From NCBI GenBank assembly GCA_023213315.1, contig JAKCPI010016767.1, positions 1-64,000 on the forward strand: a DNA stretch of 64,000 nucleotides. The letters run 5' to 3'. Origin of the DNA: Euborellia annulipes. Its lineage: Eukaryota > Arthropoda > Insecta > Dermaptera > Anisolabididae. Position 1 is the first letter of the stretch, and every line of letters begins with the position of its first letter. Positions 1 through 10,695 of this stretch are shown one piece after another. A program made the position numbers and the translations under genes. The notes below the pieces were generated by a model. That model made no database searches, was not told where the DNA came from, and was given only the letters and a program-made list of their open reading frames with translations.

Positions 1-599
1 ATAAACTTAATACCTATTTTTTACACTGATGTGTGAAATGATTGAGATGAGATCCTTGGTATACCACACGAAGGGTAAACCTTCCTTCTTCAGGACTCTA
101 AACATATAAATTTTCACATATAGATTCGTTAAAAATAGATAAAGGTTTTTGCAATTCCTACAATTTTTCATTTTAATCCCCGCCCTTTCTCCGCACCTTT
201 TCTTTATTTAAATTTTTTATCTCAAATTCACCATTTTTTATTTTTATTTTCCACACAGACATCATTAAATTTGAAACCAATGTATTTAATTTAGCAGCCA
301 AAGTAAGCAAGTTTTTATTGTGTTGCAATTCAACACTTACAAAGGTCCAGAGAGAGAAATTCTATTTGGAATAAAAAAAAGAGCTCAAGTTTTATAGCAT
401 CTTCGTCAGCAAACATAAATAATAGGAAATTAAAAAAAAAAATATATATAAATTAGAAACCAGTCCACGGTTGCAACATTCACTCTATCCCTTCCTGTGC
501 AGTCTCGAAGGAATTTTTATGCTTTCTGACTAGACTGGAAGCCACTAAGCAAAAGAAAAAAAAACAAGCTGTTATTTATTATAAATAATAATATATATA
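1..599. other. AT-rich non-coding sequence, nothing recognised
   Basis: The stretch is AT-rich with A and T homopolymers. I see no coding frame, tRNA shape or clear inverted repeat. Confidence 0.5.
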
Positions 600-1500
600 T
601 TGATATTCATGTATCTTTTTTAGGGAGGCTGGATAAATCCTTATCCCTCACCGCACCTTCGGGTCAAAAACTTCCCAGAGCCTATATTTTTTTTCTAAAT
701 GGAGAATCTAAACCCTAAATCCAAAAAATTCCATTTCCTCTGAATTCGTTCTTTTAACTCTTAAGTTAATTCGATTTTAAAAAATTAAAAAAAAATTTTT
801 ACAATCGAAAAATAACTTTGTTACACTCAGCCGCTACTGGGTTATTTTCGAACCATCGTCTTTACGTCCAGAAATACCGGCCCTATCTCGGTTAATACAT
901 GATCTATAAATTCGTTTTTGTACCAAGTTTTAGGAAATTTAATGCTTTAAAACTTTACATTGGTGTAAAGGTGAACAAAATATGCTTAGTTTTCGAAATA
1001 TAAGTACAAAACTGAAAAATCTCCAAAACTAGTCTAATTTCGACTGGCCGTGTCTACTTGGGTCTACAAATTCGTATTATGTTCCAAATTTTAGCAAATA
1101 TAATGCTCTACAACTTGGTATAGGATTATGGTGAACATAGGCTTGGTTTACGAAATATAAGCGAAAAAGTTCAAAATTTGTGTCCCCCACCCCCCTCCAA
1201 GTTAGTACAGGAACCTCGAGGTCGAAAACTTAGAATAAATAGAGTCCTAGAGTATCCCTAAATAACCTGTAAAAATTTCATTAACTTCGGAATACTTTCC
1301 AGGTAAAAAGTGGATATCGACATGACTATTCGTTTTTCGGCTATTTTTTACATTTCGAGAAAATTTTTTTAACTTTGATCGGCCGTATACAAATTCGTTT
1401 TATTCACCAAACTTTAGCAAATTTAATACTCTATCTCAATATTTATATTTTTACAATAATAGAATAGTGTAATATGGGACAGCCTAGTTAGTAGAAGTGT
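600..1500 (+). repeat. Dispersed repeat, family Q (single-arm copy)
   Basis: Contains repeated phrases such as 'aaattcg..tt..caaattttag.aaat.taatgctc.acaactt' and ends with 'agagtatccctaaataacctgtaaaaatttc' in diverged form. The same phrases occur in the right arm of the foldback element at 2812-3592, so the two are related. This copy has no matching inverted arm. Boundaries are approximate. Confidence 0.5.
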
Positions 1501-1640
1501 ATTCGGATAATAATACCATGAAATCTAAACACTTCCTTCCTCAGGACTCTAAACATATTTAAATTTTCAAATTCTGTAAAAAAAAAGTATATAAAAAATT
1601 TTGTCATTACTACAATAATTTAACAAATGAATCTTCCCTT

Positions 1641-1873
1641 CAGGAGCGTATATAGAAATTTTTTTCGGGGGGAGTTTTTTTTTTAGAGACAGAAAATTTT
1701 GCTGCTCCTCGGAACATTCCCTCTTTTTGCGGAATCTAAATCTTCGTGCTGCGGGGCCGTGCAAACATTTCGGAGGGGGGAGGCGAGACCCTCTACAGAA
1801 TATCTGTATATCCCTATATTTGTATATGCATTTGGAAAATTTCTGGGGGGCCCTCGTCTTATATACGGCCCTG
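1641..1873. mobile_element. Non-autonomous hAT-type MITE with 8-bp target duplication
   Basis: The ends are inverted: CAGGAGCGTATATAG at the left, and CAGGGCCGTATATAA when the right end is read on the minus strand. The element is flanked by a perfect 8-bp duplication CTTCCCTT (1633-1640 and 1874-1881). Eight-bp duplications and CAGNG-type termini are typical of hAT transposons. It encodes nothing. A related left end lies at 25289. Confidence 0.8.
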
Positions 1874-1881
1874 CTTCCCTT

Positions 1882-2811
1882 TTGATTTTGTTTAAAGTCC
1901 TGAGGAAGAAAGCGTTTCCGGTAATTCTTAAATTCAGTTGCTAATGTCATCAATAAGGAATTGAAATTCTTCAAACTCTTTAAAAAAAAAAAAAAAAAAA
2001 AAAACCTATCCTTTGGCTTTTTCTGCACCTTAAGACATTTTTCCCTATTAACGTAAATCATTCTAAAAAAAAAAAATAAAATTTTTTTTTCTGATTTTTT
2101 TTTTAATTTTATTAACTACCACTTTACTCTGCAAATGTTCTCATTTTCCATTCAAAGTGAAGCCTTTTTATACTTACCTGTCCACCCACACCTTATTATA
2201 GGCCAAACAAATATAACATTTACATTTATTCCACGTAACGAGTTAATTTCTATTAAGCAGCCGTTTTATTGGATTATTTATTAAATGAATCATACTAATA
2301 AGATATGGAGTCAAGGTCGTTATATTCAAAAGGTGTGGTGATATTTTATTATTACGTATCGCTGCTTGAAAAATGTACTTTTCAACATTGATTTTTGACT
2401 TGAATTAATATCCACCCTATAAATATAAATGGTTTATGTATTAATAACGAAAAAATAAATAAATAAATGACAAATAGATTCATTAATAATAATTTTAAAT
2501 GGTAGTTAAATAAATAAAGATGAAATAAGAGAAGGAAATTCAAGTCAACAACAACAACAACATGGAGGACATTTTTCAAAGCAGTAAGGAAAAAAAAATT
2601 GCCATTTTGTAGAGAGAGAGAAAAAAAAAAAGATCATCGAATATGCATTAGTCTCTTTTTTTTCCTTCTCTGACGAAGCGTTAGAAATATCGTCTGAGTC
2701 AGAAATGATTTAATAGAAAAGAAAATAACACCTGTCGCTGAGAGTGATCATTTTATTAACTATGTTTAATTGAAAAAAAATTTATTAGTAATTTTTACGT
2801 TTTTCAAGAGG
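1882..2811. other. Low-complexity non-coding sequence
   Basis: Holds long A/T runs (for example 1982-2004), a short CAA repeat near 2550 and GA-rich patches. No gene or mobile element is recognised. Confidence 0.45.
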
Positions 2812-3592
2812 TTTAATATGTTGAGCCACCATTTACTTGTAGAAATGTTTATAGGTTATTTCGGGGTACTCTAGGATGCCTCAAGGACTCTGTGCTAACT
2901 TAAGGGGGGGGGGGGGCAAAAATTTCAAAATTTTAGGACTTTTTTTCATTTTTTAATTTTTTTTTTTATTATATCCAGTAAACTAAGCAAAGTATATTTA
3001 TTTCATGCATCATACATCAATAGAAAGTTAGAGAGCATTAAATTTGGTTGATAAAATGAATTTGTAGACCCAAAACTGAGATACCGTAGATCAAAGTTAG
3101 ACAAAGTTTCTCAAAATGTAAAAAATAAATAGAAAATTTGATCAGCCTTATCTCGGTTAATAATCTACAAATTCATTTTACCAACCAAATTTTGTATTGA
3201 TGTATGATGCATAAAAAAAAAATATGCCTAGTTTACTAGATATTTGCAAAAAACTGAAAAAAAGTCCAAAATTTCTCGAAATTTAAAAAAAAATAGAGAC
3301 TTTGATCTGCCGTATCTCGGTTAATAATTGCGCATACAAATTTGTTTTATCAACCAAATTTTAGAAAATGTAATGCTCTACAACTTTGTATTTTACTATG
3401 GTACATAAAATATGCTTAGATATAAGCGAAAAACTGAAAAAAAGTTTAAAAACTTGTGGTTTTTGCATCCCCTCTCGCCCCCCCCCTCCCCCCCAAATTA
3501 GCACAGGGTCCTCGAGGCCAATAGACATCCTAGAGTACCCCCAAATAACCTGTAAAAATTTCTACAAGCAAATGGTGGCTCAACACATTATT
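2812..3592. mobile_element. Foldback element, family Q
   Basis: The outer arms are inverted copies: 2812-2925 (TTGAGCCACCATTTACTTGT, then a G run) matches the reverse complement of 3478-3592 (C run, then ACAAGCAAATGGTGGCTCAA). The inner part repeats a unit with 'tctcggttaata' in both orientations. No coding capacity is visible. This is probably a non-autonomous long-TIR element of unknown superfamily; I saw no clear target duplication. Confidence 0.65.
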
Positions 3593-3689
3593 AATAAATA
3601 AATATTTTCTATATGCCAGGCTTTTGTCTATCCCCTGTATATACACAACTAATGATTACTAACAAAAAACACAAAATTTTAACAATTGT

Positions 3690-3925
3690 ATGTATACTAG
3701 CCGCTCGGCCCGCCTTTAGCGGACATCGCTCTCCTACGGCAGACCCTCACCTTGTTTTAATTATGAGAAGAAAATTATTAGTATTCCCATGCAGTGCCTG
3801 CTTGAGGATTTATTTACATTCATAGAATACATAAATGCAAAGAATACATAAATATTTCTCTATAGAATTCCTATGGGAGAAATCGTCAACAATTAACTCA
3901 AAAAGTTATAGGAATATATAAAAAA
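3690..3925 (+). repeat. Dispersed repeat, family R (relic)
   Basis: Starts with ACTAGCCGCTCGGCCCGCC, continues with GCAGACCCTCACC, then 'cagtgcctgcttgaggattta' and 'aaatatttctctata'. The same order occurs at 45687-47160 and 54800-55160, defining a dispersed family R. Class unknown; no protein remnant seen. Confidence 0.55.
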
Positions 3926-3972
3926 AAATAAATAAAAATATTGCAAAGTAGTTTGCTTCTAACTTATTCTTG

Positions 3973-4056
3973 ACTTTAATTAATTAATTGTTCTCTTTTG
4001 TTTCAGGTAAGCATCTGATACTTATACAAAAAAATACAACTTTATAATCTGTAAGT
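3973..4056 (+). other. Candidate recursive splice site 1 (zero-length exon) with RS-exon
   Basis: A pyrimidine-rich tract ends in TTTTGTTTCAG (AG at 4005-4006) and is followed at once by the 5' splice site GTAAGCATC (from 4007). A plausible branch A lies at 3979, 27 nt upstream of the junction. A second, consensus 5' splice site GTAAGT begins at 4051, which would define a 44-nt RS-exon (4007-4050). This 3'ss-5'ss fusion plus downstream donor is the known architecture of recursive splice sites in fly and vertebrate long introns. Sites at 25783 and 52115 share the core but not the flanks. An ordinary 44-nt cassette exon is the alternative. Confidence 0.75.
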
Positions 4057-4770
4057 AAAAATAATTTCTATGGTTTTATTTATTTATTTATTTTTTTACT
4101 CATTTAATATTCAATTTTTTTTTTTTTAATGATTTATACCTACAAAACCAGTTTTATATGATTTAACCAAGTTTAAATTAACTGAAATAACATAGAGAGA
4201 GAGTTCTCATTTAAATTAACGAAATCGCTTTTATAATATTAAATGAATAATAGCAGATTTTTTTGTTTTATTTCCCTTTTGTTGTCTCGGACACTTGAGC
4301 CCCCTTTACCAGAGAACCTATCATTAGCTATTCTTTTCTATTATTAAATAATAGGTAGGGGGAAAAAATGGAAAAGCTAAAAGAGGATTCAATTTAATTT
4401 TTGTAAATGTATACTTTCTATAATAACTGGCTCTCTTTTATTAAATCCCCATCCGTTGAAAATAAAATAAAAACTTTTTACCTTTCTATGAAATTCTTCT
4501 CCCCCTTGGACCCCTCTAAGTTGGGCAGACCCTCACCTTCCCTAATCATATGCTGCAATTGTTCACATATTACCTCGTTATAAATATACATTTCAGGCTT
4601 GTTACGAAATATTTCTTTTATCTTTAAAAAATAAAATTTGTATTATTTTAATAAATATCAAAGGCTAAACAAAAAATAAAATTTAATTATATAAGAATTT
4701 TTATTATTTTTTAATTTAGAGATTTAATTATTATAATTAATTGATTTTGATTTTTTATAAGGAAAAATAA
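4057..4770. other. Intronic AT-rich sequence
   Basis: No gene is recognised. A small family-R-like phrase (GGGCAGACCCTCACCTT) occurs near 4522. Confidence 0.4.
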
Positions 4771-5030
4771 TTAGCGTGCTAACCTCGTATACCAAAAGTC
4801 GCGGGTTCGGACCCCAGGCAGTCCGATGATTTTATTTAAGCCATTTGGATACCAAATGGCCTAAATAAGAACGCCTGGGCCCTTAATATGAATATTAATC
4901 TCTATAATGGATATCGTCAAAGTCTTAGATGGCCTAATTTGCCGAAAAGACTGTGTGTATGTGTGTGAGTGTGAATGAGAAAAAGTGTCAGTGTTAAAAA
5001 AAAAATAAAAAATAAAACACAATGCATTGC
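4771..5030 (+). mobile_element. tRNA-derived SINE, family S1 (5'-truncated)
   Basis: Contains the S1 signature: TTAGCGTGCTAACCTCGTAT, the Pol III B-box-like GGGTTCGGACCCC, GCAGTCCGATGATTTTATTT, and a tail CCGAAAAGACTGTGTGTATG ending in an A-rich run. The first bases of the tRNA-like head, present in other copies, are missing. Related copies lie at 37554, 41185, 45762 (minus), 46025 and 49430. Confidence 0.8.
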
Positions 5031-5042
5031 AATGTGAAAATT

Positions 5043-5078
5043 GCCCGCGGGCTTGGTGTATGGGTTAGCGTCCTGGCC
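5043..5078 (+). mobile_element. S1 SINE head fragment
   Basis: GCGGGCTTGGTGTATGGGTT followed by AGCGTCCTGGCC resembles the tRNA-like head of S1, including an A-box-like stretch. It breaks off before the B box. Confidence 0.5.
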
Positions 5079-5786
5079 TCAGTGAAATTTTTCGTGAAAA
5101 TCGTTTGAAATACACTTTATGCTAATTTCGGCACGGTTTAAACGCTTTGAGGACTTTTACCATTGCAATCTTATATTTTTGTGATTATTGAATGATCTGA
5201 GAGGCGAACCGTTCAGAATTTTAAGTTTGGTAAATACCACCCTAATAATTATACAAAATAAACTAGACATTTTGTCGCCAGACAAAATTCACCTCAAAAA
5301 TGATTATTTCCAAAACCACACCTATATAAAATGCTAATTCTAAAGATATATAAAACTTTTGAGTGGAAGAATTTGAGGTAATAAATAGAAAAATAAAAGG
5401 TTAATAATTCATAAATAATAATAGGCCAATGTTAATCTTATGACCCAACTGTGAGTGCTCTCTTTCATTAAAAGGCAAACTCTAGAAAATGGTCGTAAAA
5501 GCAGTAATTGAATATGCAGCACCTGCCATGCTCTCTCCCTACACACCTCCCTATACCATCACAACCGAGAACTTTAAGTGAATAGTAGGCCTAGTAGTAT
5601 AATAAAAAGAAAAAAAAAGAAAAAATGTTATTAATTGCATTAAATATGGAAACGAATGAAATATTTTTTTTTTACTTTTTTGAAGAATTTTAAAGTTTAA
5701 AAGAGTAAACTTATTAATTAGACAAATACTAGCCGGAGCGCCTGCCTTCGGCCTCCAAATGACTCCTGCTGTTCTCGCCATCTTAA

Positions 5787-6207
5787 AGCGGCTATCCACG
5801 TAACTGCGCACTTGACAAGCATGCATGTGCAATCTTTTTGTACCAGTATGCATAAATTCCTCATGGAACAAGCATACTTGTGCAAGGAACAGTTTATGCC
5901 AAAAATTAACCTAAAAAATGTCATACTCAGAAGGTTATTTATTTGAAGAAATACTTGCTTTAAACAGAGACACAATAAATATTAATATTTAAATTGGATT
6001 TTTAAATGAATTAATATGTATTAAATAAATATCAAATATCAAGACGTCTATAAAATTGCTGAGAGTTTTGCTTGCTCAAATATGCTTGTGCATGATTAAA
6101 ATTCAATCGATCATCAAGCGGCTTGCACAATTAAAATGCTTGAGCAAAACAGTTTGCTTGTAGAAAAAGATTGCACGTGCTTGCTTATCAAGTTTGAAGT
6201 TATATCC
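5787..6207. mobile_element. TIR element, family P (copy 1)
   Basis: The left end holds CACTTGACAAGCATGCATGT and GCAATCTTTTTGTA; the right end holds the inverted counterpart (AGATTGCACGTGCTTGCTTA, TCAAGTTTGAA). The second copy at 52524-52964 has the same ends and a similar interior. No transposase is present. Superfamily not identified. Confidence 0.65.
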
Positions 6208-6365
6208 AAAAAACACACAGAAACAAACATTTAACGTTGTATAGGCCTAAATACAACACAGATTTTTCTATGATAAAAGAAAAAAAATTTAATTTACAAT
6301 TTTTATAAATTTTCATTTTAGAGATTTTATTATTACAATGAATTGACTTAATTTTTCAAAAGAGA

Positions 6366-6500
6366 CGATGCTTTTCAATGGGGAAATCTTCAACAAATAT
6401 TTTGGGGACTCGTCTACTTTCTTTAACATCCTCTATAAGGGTTCAAAAACTCATTTCGACGGGAAGTTGTTCAAACAGAGAATGACAGTGTTTATGCATT
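6366..6500 (+). repeat. Family R-like relic
   Basis: Shares 'acatcctctataag' and 'cgacgggaagttgttcaaacagag' with family R copies near 47050 and 55070. It lies directly upstream of a hammerhead-like motif. Confidence 0.4.
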
Positions 6501-6537
6501 TACGAAAAACATTTATATTCACTAAATTTCACGTTAT

Positions 6538-6577
6538 AGCTCTGATGATGGTTCAAACGAGAACCGAAACGTCAGCT
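6538..6577 (+). ncRNA. Minimal hammerhead-ribozyme motif (a)
   Basis: Box CTGATGA (6542-6548), stem II GGTTC/GAACC (6550-6554 with 6561-6565), box GAAA (6566-6569), then CGTC with cleavage expected after C6573. Stem I can form from AGCT (6538-6541) with AGCT (6574-6577). Stem III is only the palindrome ACGT, as in the dimer-cleaving hammerhead variants known from Penelope-like elements. All core bases are intact. Confidence 0.7.
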
Positions 6578-6814
6578 TTTGATTAATTTTTTTTATTAGG
6601 CTAATTTAATGAATTTAGATGTCTTTCTGCGGGAATATTTATTTTGGAATTAATCATCCTCAAATTTTATTAAAATCTCATATGGGCAAGAAAAAATAAA
6701 TTTATCTGACTCTACAGAATCCAGTGCCTCTACTATTTAAAAAACAAAACTCTTCTTTGAAATTAGGCCTAAGAAATTTTTTAAATGAATTTTTCTTCTC
6801 AAAAATATAAAAAT

Positions 6815-7276
6815 TTACTCTTTTTAAACTTTTATTTGATCCTCTCAAATTTTTTCGCTCTTCTATCAGCATGTCGCGTTACAAGCCGTGACGTCAAAGG
6901 CCGTGACGCTACAAGCCACGACCTCACAAGCCGTGACGACAAAATTCGGAAAGTTGAAATTTAATATATATGATGAAAATAATTATGAATATAAAAAAAA
7001 ATAATTGTGAGATTTAATTATTCAATTTTTAAATTGATAAAATATAATTTTTAAAATAATTTAAAATGATTCAAACCTTCAATTACTAAATATATATTGT
7101 TCTCAGTTTTTAGCATGCGTCTATTGATTTCCCATTTTCCAATTATTATGTTAAGATTATAAACCCGATTTTAATTCCCTTAATTGAATAATTTTCTGAA
7201 AATTTTCAGTTAAACGCCTACGATCCGAAAAAAAAAGTTTCACTTGCATCGTGGTTTCATAAAACCACACAATGAT
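6815..7276 (+). mobile_element. Non-autonomous element, family D (copy 1)
   Basis: Begins near TTTTATTTGATCCTCTCAAA, then a short tandem 'acaagccgtgacgtcaaaggc', a central AT-rich part and an end with CCTACGATCCGAAAAAAAAA and CTTGCATCGTGG. Copies lie at 10383 (minus), 29691 (plus) and 42846 (minus). The CRE-like TGACGTCA lies at 6889-6896. No transposase. Confidence 0.65.
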
Positions 7277-7329
7277 TTATTTAATATAGTATTTAATAAC
7301 CAATGAAGTACGTGGCTGTTGATTTATAT

Positions 7330-7475
7330 AGTTTACAAGGAAAGGAGCAGGAGCAGCTAAAAATTAAAGCCTCCGATTTTTGACAATTTTCCCGAAACGT
7401 CTCGTTAATTGTCAAAAATCGGAGGCTTTAATTTTTGCCTACTTCTGCTCCCTTTAATAATTTTGTAAATAAATG
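7330..7475. repeat. Palindrome with hammerhead half-motif in its loop
   Basis: Arms carrying AAAGCCTCCGATTTTTGACA and its reverse complement (about 7350-7390 and 7407-7449) flank a short loop with CCCGAAACGTCTCG; GAAACGTC is at 7394-7401. The 3' half of the hammerhead core is present but no CTGANGA box. It looks like two head-to-head copies of a hammerhead-bearing retroelement tail. Confidence 0.65.
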
Positions 7476-8392
7476 AAAAAAGGCTTAATAGCGAAAGGTT
7501 GAATATTTGAATCCTTTCTGAAAAAAAAAAAACATGACGAAAAAGAAAATGCGCGCTTTTTATAATTTCTTTCTTTCCAAATTATTCAAAAAAAATAAAA
7601 TAATTTTCAAATTAGTACTAAATGAAAAGAGATTTGCCCCTTCTGGTTTAGAACGCCCGTTCTTAATTGAGATTTTTTTCAATGGTTTATTCTCTCTCTC
7701 TCTATTTTTTTCCTTTCTCTCTCTCAATTCACAAAATCACCATCATCGTTATCCTTATCCTTTAAAAATGGAAAGCTCATTTTTTTTTCCTTTTCTTTCC
7801 TTTGAGGGTTGTTATTCCGCTTTTTATCCCAGAGAGAAATATCGAAGGGTATTATTTTTATTAAAATAAAATGAGTGGCTAATCAGGATGCGATGTAAAG
7901 GTAATAAAATAACCAAGACTTGCCCCTGGACCACCAGAGTGTGTATTAATATCATTAAAAATTTTAAGGACAAAAAAAGAGGATTAATCTACGAAAAGGA
8001 AATTAATTTATCACAAATATTAAAACTAAGTTGCAGGTTTTTAAGTTGCTTACGAAGCATTAGAACCTGACAGGATAGCAAAACTTGAAACACCGGGTAT
8101 TTGTGTTTTACTAAGTGGGCGCATTAATTATTTATTCACTTTCCTTGTACTTTTTGAAACAAGTGATATTATTATTATATTGGCCTTCATCAATCGCCCA
8201 GGAATAAATAAAAGAAAGCTAAACACTAAATAAATTAAATAAAATTTTTTAATACAATTTTTTTTTTAGCTCTAGACTTATGTCAAAAACAGAAATTTAA
8301 TTTTTACAGGTGGATTGGGAGTCATTTTTTATTTTTTTGATTTTTTTTTTTTTTTTAATCTTTATAAAGATGGAAAATGAATTTAAAAATAT
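7476..8392. other. AT-rich non-coding sequence
   Basis: Contains CT-rich runs (7690-7730) and A/T homopolymers. The open frame at 7534-7869 is Phe/Ser/Lys-rich translation of these tracts and is not supported as a gene. Confidence 0.4.
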
Positions 8393-8531
8393 ACTGTAGA
8401 ACCTTGCTTAGCGAGCACCTCTCATAAGGAGTAATTCGCAAAACGAGCAAAACAATTTATAAAAGATTGCCTTACTTAACGAGCAACGTTTCGCATAACG
8501 AGCATAAAGAGGGAAAATCCCGGTACCACTC
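8393..8531 (+). mobile_element. Tigger/pogo-like terminus (relic)
   Basis: TACTGTAGAACCTTGCTTAG followed by CGAGCACCTCTCATAAGG resembles pogo/Tigger ends (CAGTAGAACCTCG..). 'Taacgagca' phrases recur. No right terminus was found; the 0.96-kb palindrome starts directly after. Confidence 0.35.
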
Positions 8532-9488
8532 ACAAGGAGAGTACACGGTTGACTCGTCACCGATTTTGATCTCCTTTTATATGGTGAATCTATACTGAAA
8601 AATATTTGTATCCTGATCGAACTTTTCGTCCAATGCGCCCTGTAACAATTTTTTTTTTTTCATCTGAAATTTTAAAATCTGAAAAGGATTGTTATAAGGC
8701 TCAAAGAAAAGCATATCAACAACAACAACTGATAGCGTAACGGGTAGAGGAGAGGATTAGTAATCCAGGGATCCCAAGTTCAAAACTTGGGTTGTCATTA
8801 TTTTTTTTTTTTTTTTAGAATTATTTATAGTATAAAAAATAAATATTATATTTATATTATAAAAATATTTTATTTATATTTGCGACATATTTATTACATA
8901 TTACATATTTATACAGAAAACAAATAATATTATACAATCAATTAGATATCTAAACTAACTAACTAAACTGACACTTCCTGTTGACAGCAAATGTATTGGC
9001 GAAATATTTCTTTTGATATTTCATAAAAAAAAACATTAATTTTCTATATCTTACTACCTTATTTTATATTTTAATTATTCATTTATATATCTAATTGATT
9101 GTATAATATTCATTGTTTTCTGTATAAATATGTAATAAATACGCAAATATAAATAAAATATTTTTATAATATAAATATAATATTTATTTTTTATACTATA
9201 AATAATTCTAAAAAAAAAAAAAATGACAACCCAAGTTTTGAACTTGGGATCCCTGGATTTCTAACCCTCTCCTCTACCCGTTACGCTATCAGTTGTTGTT
9301 GTTGATATGCTTTTCTTTGAGCCTTATAACAATCCTTTTCAGATTTTAAAATTTCAGATGAAAAAAAAAAATTGTTACAGGGCGCATTGGACGAAAAGTT
9401 CGATCAGGATACAAATATTTTTCAGTATAGATTCACCATATAAAAGGAGATCAAAATCGGTGACGAGTCAACCGTGTACTCTCCTTGT
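8532..9488. repeat. Large near-perfect palindrome (0.96 kb) carrying tRNA-like sequence
   Basis: Arms 8532-8953 and 9085-9488 are inverted copies with few differences, starting ACAAGGAGAGTACACGGTTG. The spacer is about 130 bp of AT-rich sequence. Each arm holds a tRNA-like stretch (8729-8798 and the inverted copy at about 9219-9290). No ORF fits a transposase. Probably a foldback transposon or an inverted SINE dimer. Confidence 0.8.
8729..8798 (+). repeat. tRNA-like sequence with A and B boxes
   Basis: TAGCGTAACGGGTAGAGG resembles a tRNA A-box region. CCAAGTTCAAAACTTGG forms a 5-bp T-arm stem with a B-box-like loop (GTTCAAAAC). A GGA/TCC stem with a seven-base loop could stand for the anticodon arm. 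Acceptor pairing is poor, so a tRNA-derived relic is more likely than a gene. An inverted copy sits in the other arm. Confidence 0.45.
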
Positions 9489-9504
9489 CAGTGTCATGGG
9501 AGGG

Positions 9505-9720
9505 AAAGCTCTATAGGGAAATTATTTCATTATTTTTGACACTAATTTCACCAACTTTGCATTCTTGTAGAGGATGTTATGGAGGATCCTGGAAAAATAG
9601 GCCTGTTCCCATATCCCTAAATAGTGAGGCTCAAAAAAAAACAAAATTTCCCCATAGGAAACCATTGGGTTCTATCGCTCCTTAGGAAAAATTATAGCTA
9701 ATTAATTTTAATAATTAAAT
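9505..9720 (-). repeat. Dispersed repeat relic (family R-related)
   Basis: 'tagaggatgttatggaggatcctgg' and 'aggctcaaaaaaaaacaaaatttcccca' recur at 16200-16330 and 29540-29690. No coding content. Confidence 0.4.
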
Positions 9721-9904
9721 CTCTTGTATGTAAAATAATAAAAAAATTTATATAATTAAATTTTCTTTTATTTTTTTTAATTGGATATTTATTAAATGTA
9801 TTAAATATTAAATGTATTAATAATTTTTAATCGAAATATTTTTTTAACAAAAACCTTAAATAATTTATTTTTTAAACGATATTGAGCAAAAACCCTAAAA
9901 TGGT

Positions 9905-10382
9905 TAGGGATGAAAGGATACCATTGACGTAACGATACTTTTACTCGATACAGTATGGGTAGGGATGTGGTATCGAAAAAAGTATAGATACTTGTACAGT
10001 GAGCGCCACAATTAAGTCCCCACCTGATAGCTTTAGCTTTAAGTATATGGTATAGTATATGGTGAAATAATTTGAAATTTGAAAAGGTAAAATAAAATCA
10101 GCTGTACCAGATTTTACTTTTTACCTTTTCGGTCATTAAAATTATTTCATTATACACCATATACTCTACAAGGCTCTAGCTATCAGGTGGGGACTTACTG
10201 GTGGCGCTCACTGTACTTGGTATCGTATCGAAAGTAAAGTATCGATACCAAAAAGTATCGAGTTAAAAAAAAAAAAAAAAAAAAAAACGTTCTAGTATCG
10301 ACATTTTTTTAGTGTTCCTATGTATGGGTCCCCAAGTATCGATACCAATTCGATTGAAAAATATCGATACTTATTAGTATCG
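9905..10382. mobile_element. hAT-like relic with GTATCGATAC repeats, split by a Tc1-type MITE
   Basis: Starts near TTAGGGATG and contains many copies of GTATCGATAC-like words, a pattern common in non-autonomous hAT elements. It is interrupted by the MITE at 9998-10213. Target duplication not resolved. Similar words occur at 42510-42620. Confidence 0.45.
9998..10213. mobile_element. Tc1/mariner-like MITE (216 bp)
   Basis: Terminal inverted repeats CAGTGAGCGCCAC..TTAAGTCCCCACCTG match between the ends, flanked by TA on both sides (9996-9997 and 10214-10215). The CAGTG-type TIR and TA duplication are typical of Tc1/mariner. It splits a hAT-like relic and so inserted later. Confidence 0.8.
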
Positions 10383-10695
10383 GAATTGGTAAATCAATAG
10401 ACGCATGTTAAAAACTGAGAACAATATTTATTTAGTATTTGAATCATTTTAAATTATTTTAAAAATTATATTTTATCAATTTAAAAATTGGATAATTAAA
10501 TCTCACAATTATTTTTTTATAATTCGTCATATATATTAAATTTCAAATTTCTTATTTTTGTCGTCACGGCTTGTTTGATCTGTGGCTTGTGACGTCATGG
10601 CTTGCAGCGTCAGGGCCTTTGACGTCGCGCCATGTAAAGCGACATGCTGATAGAGCAAAAAATTTGAGCCATTAAATAAAAGTTCCACTTTAAAA
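10383..10695 (-). mobile_element. Family D element (copy 2, truncated)
   Basis: Reverse-oriented copy of family D: AAATCAATAGACGCATGTTA, later CGTCACGGCTTG and TGACGTCATGGCTTG, ending near GTTCCACTTT. The end with CTACGATCCGAAA is missing. Confidence 0.6.

Noticed and set aside
2171..2180. TACTTACCTG, a minus-strand CAG|GTAAGTA candidate recursive site
   Set aside because: No pyrimidine tract precedes it on the minus strand (GTGTGGGTGGACAG), so the 3' splice site is not credible.
7534..7869. 111-codon frame rich in Phe, Ser and Lys
   Set aside because: Translation of CT-rich and A/T-rich low-complexity sequence.
8729..8798. Functional tRNA gene
   Set aside because: T-arm is good but acceptor and anticodon stems are poor and the sequence is duplicated inside a palindrome; called tRNA-like only.
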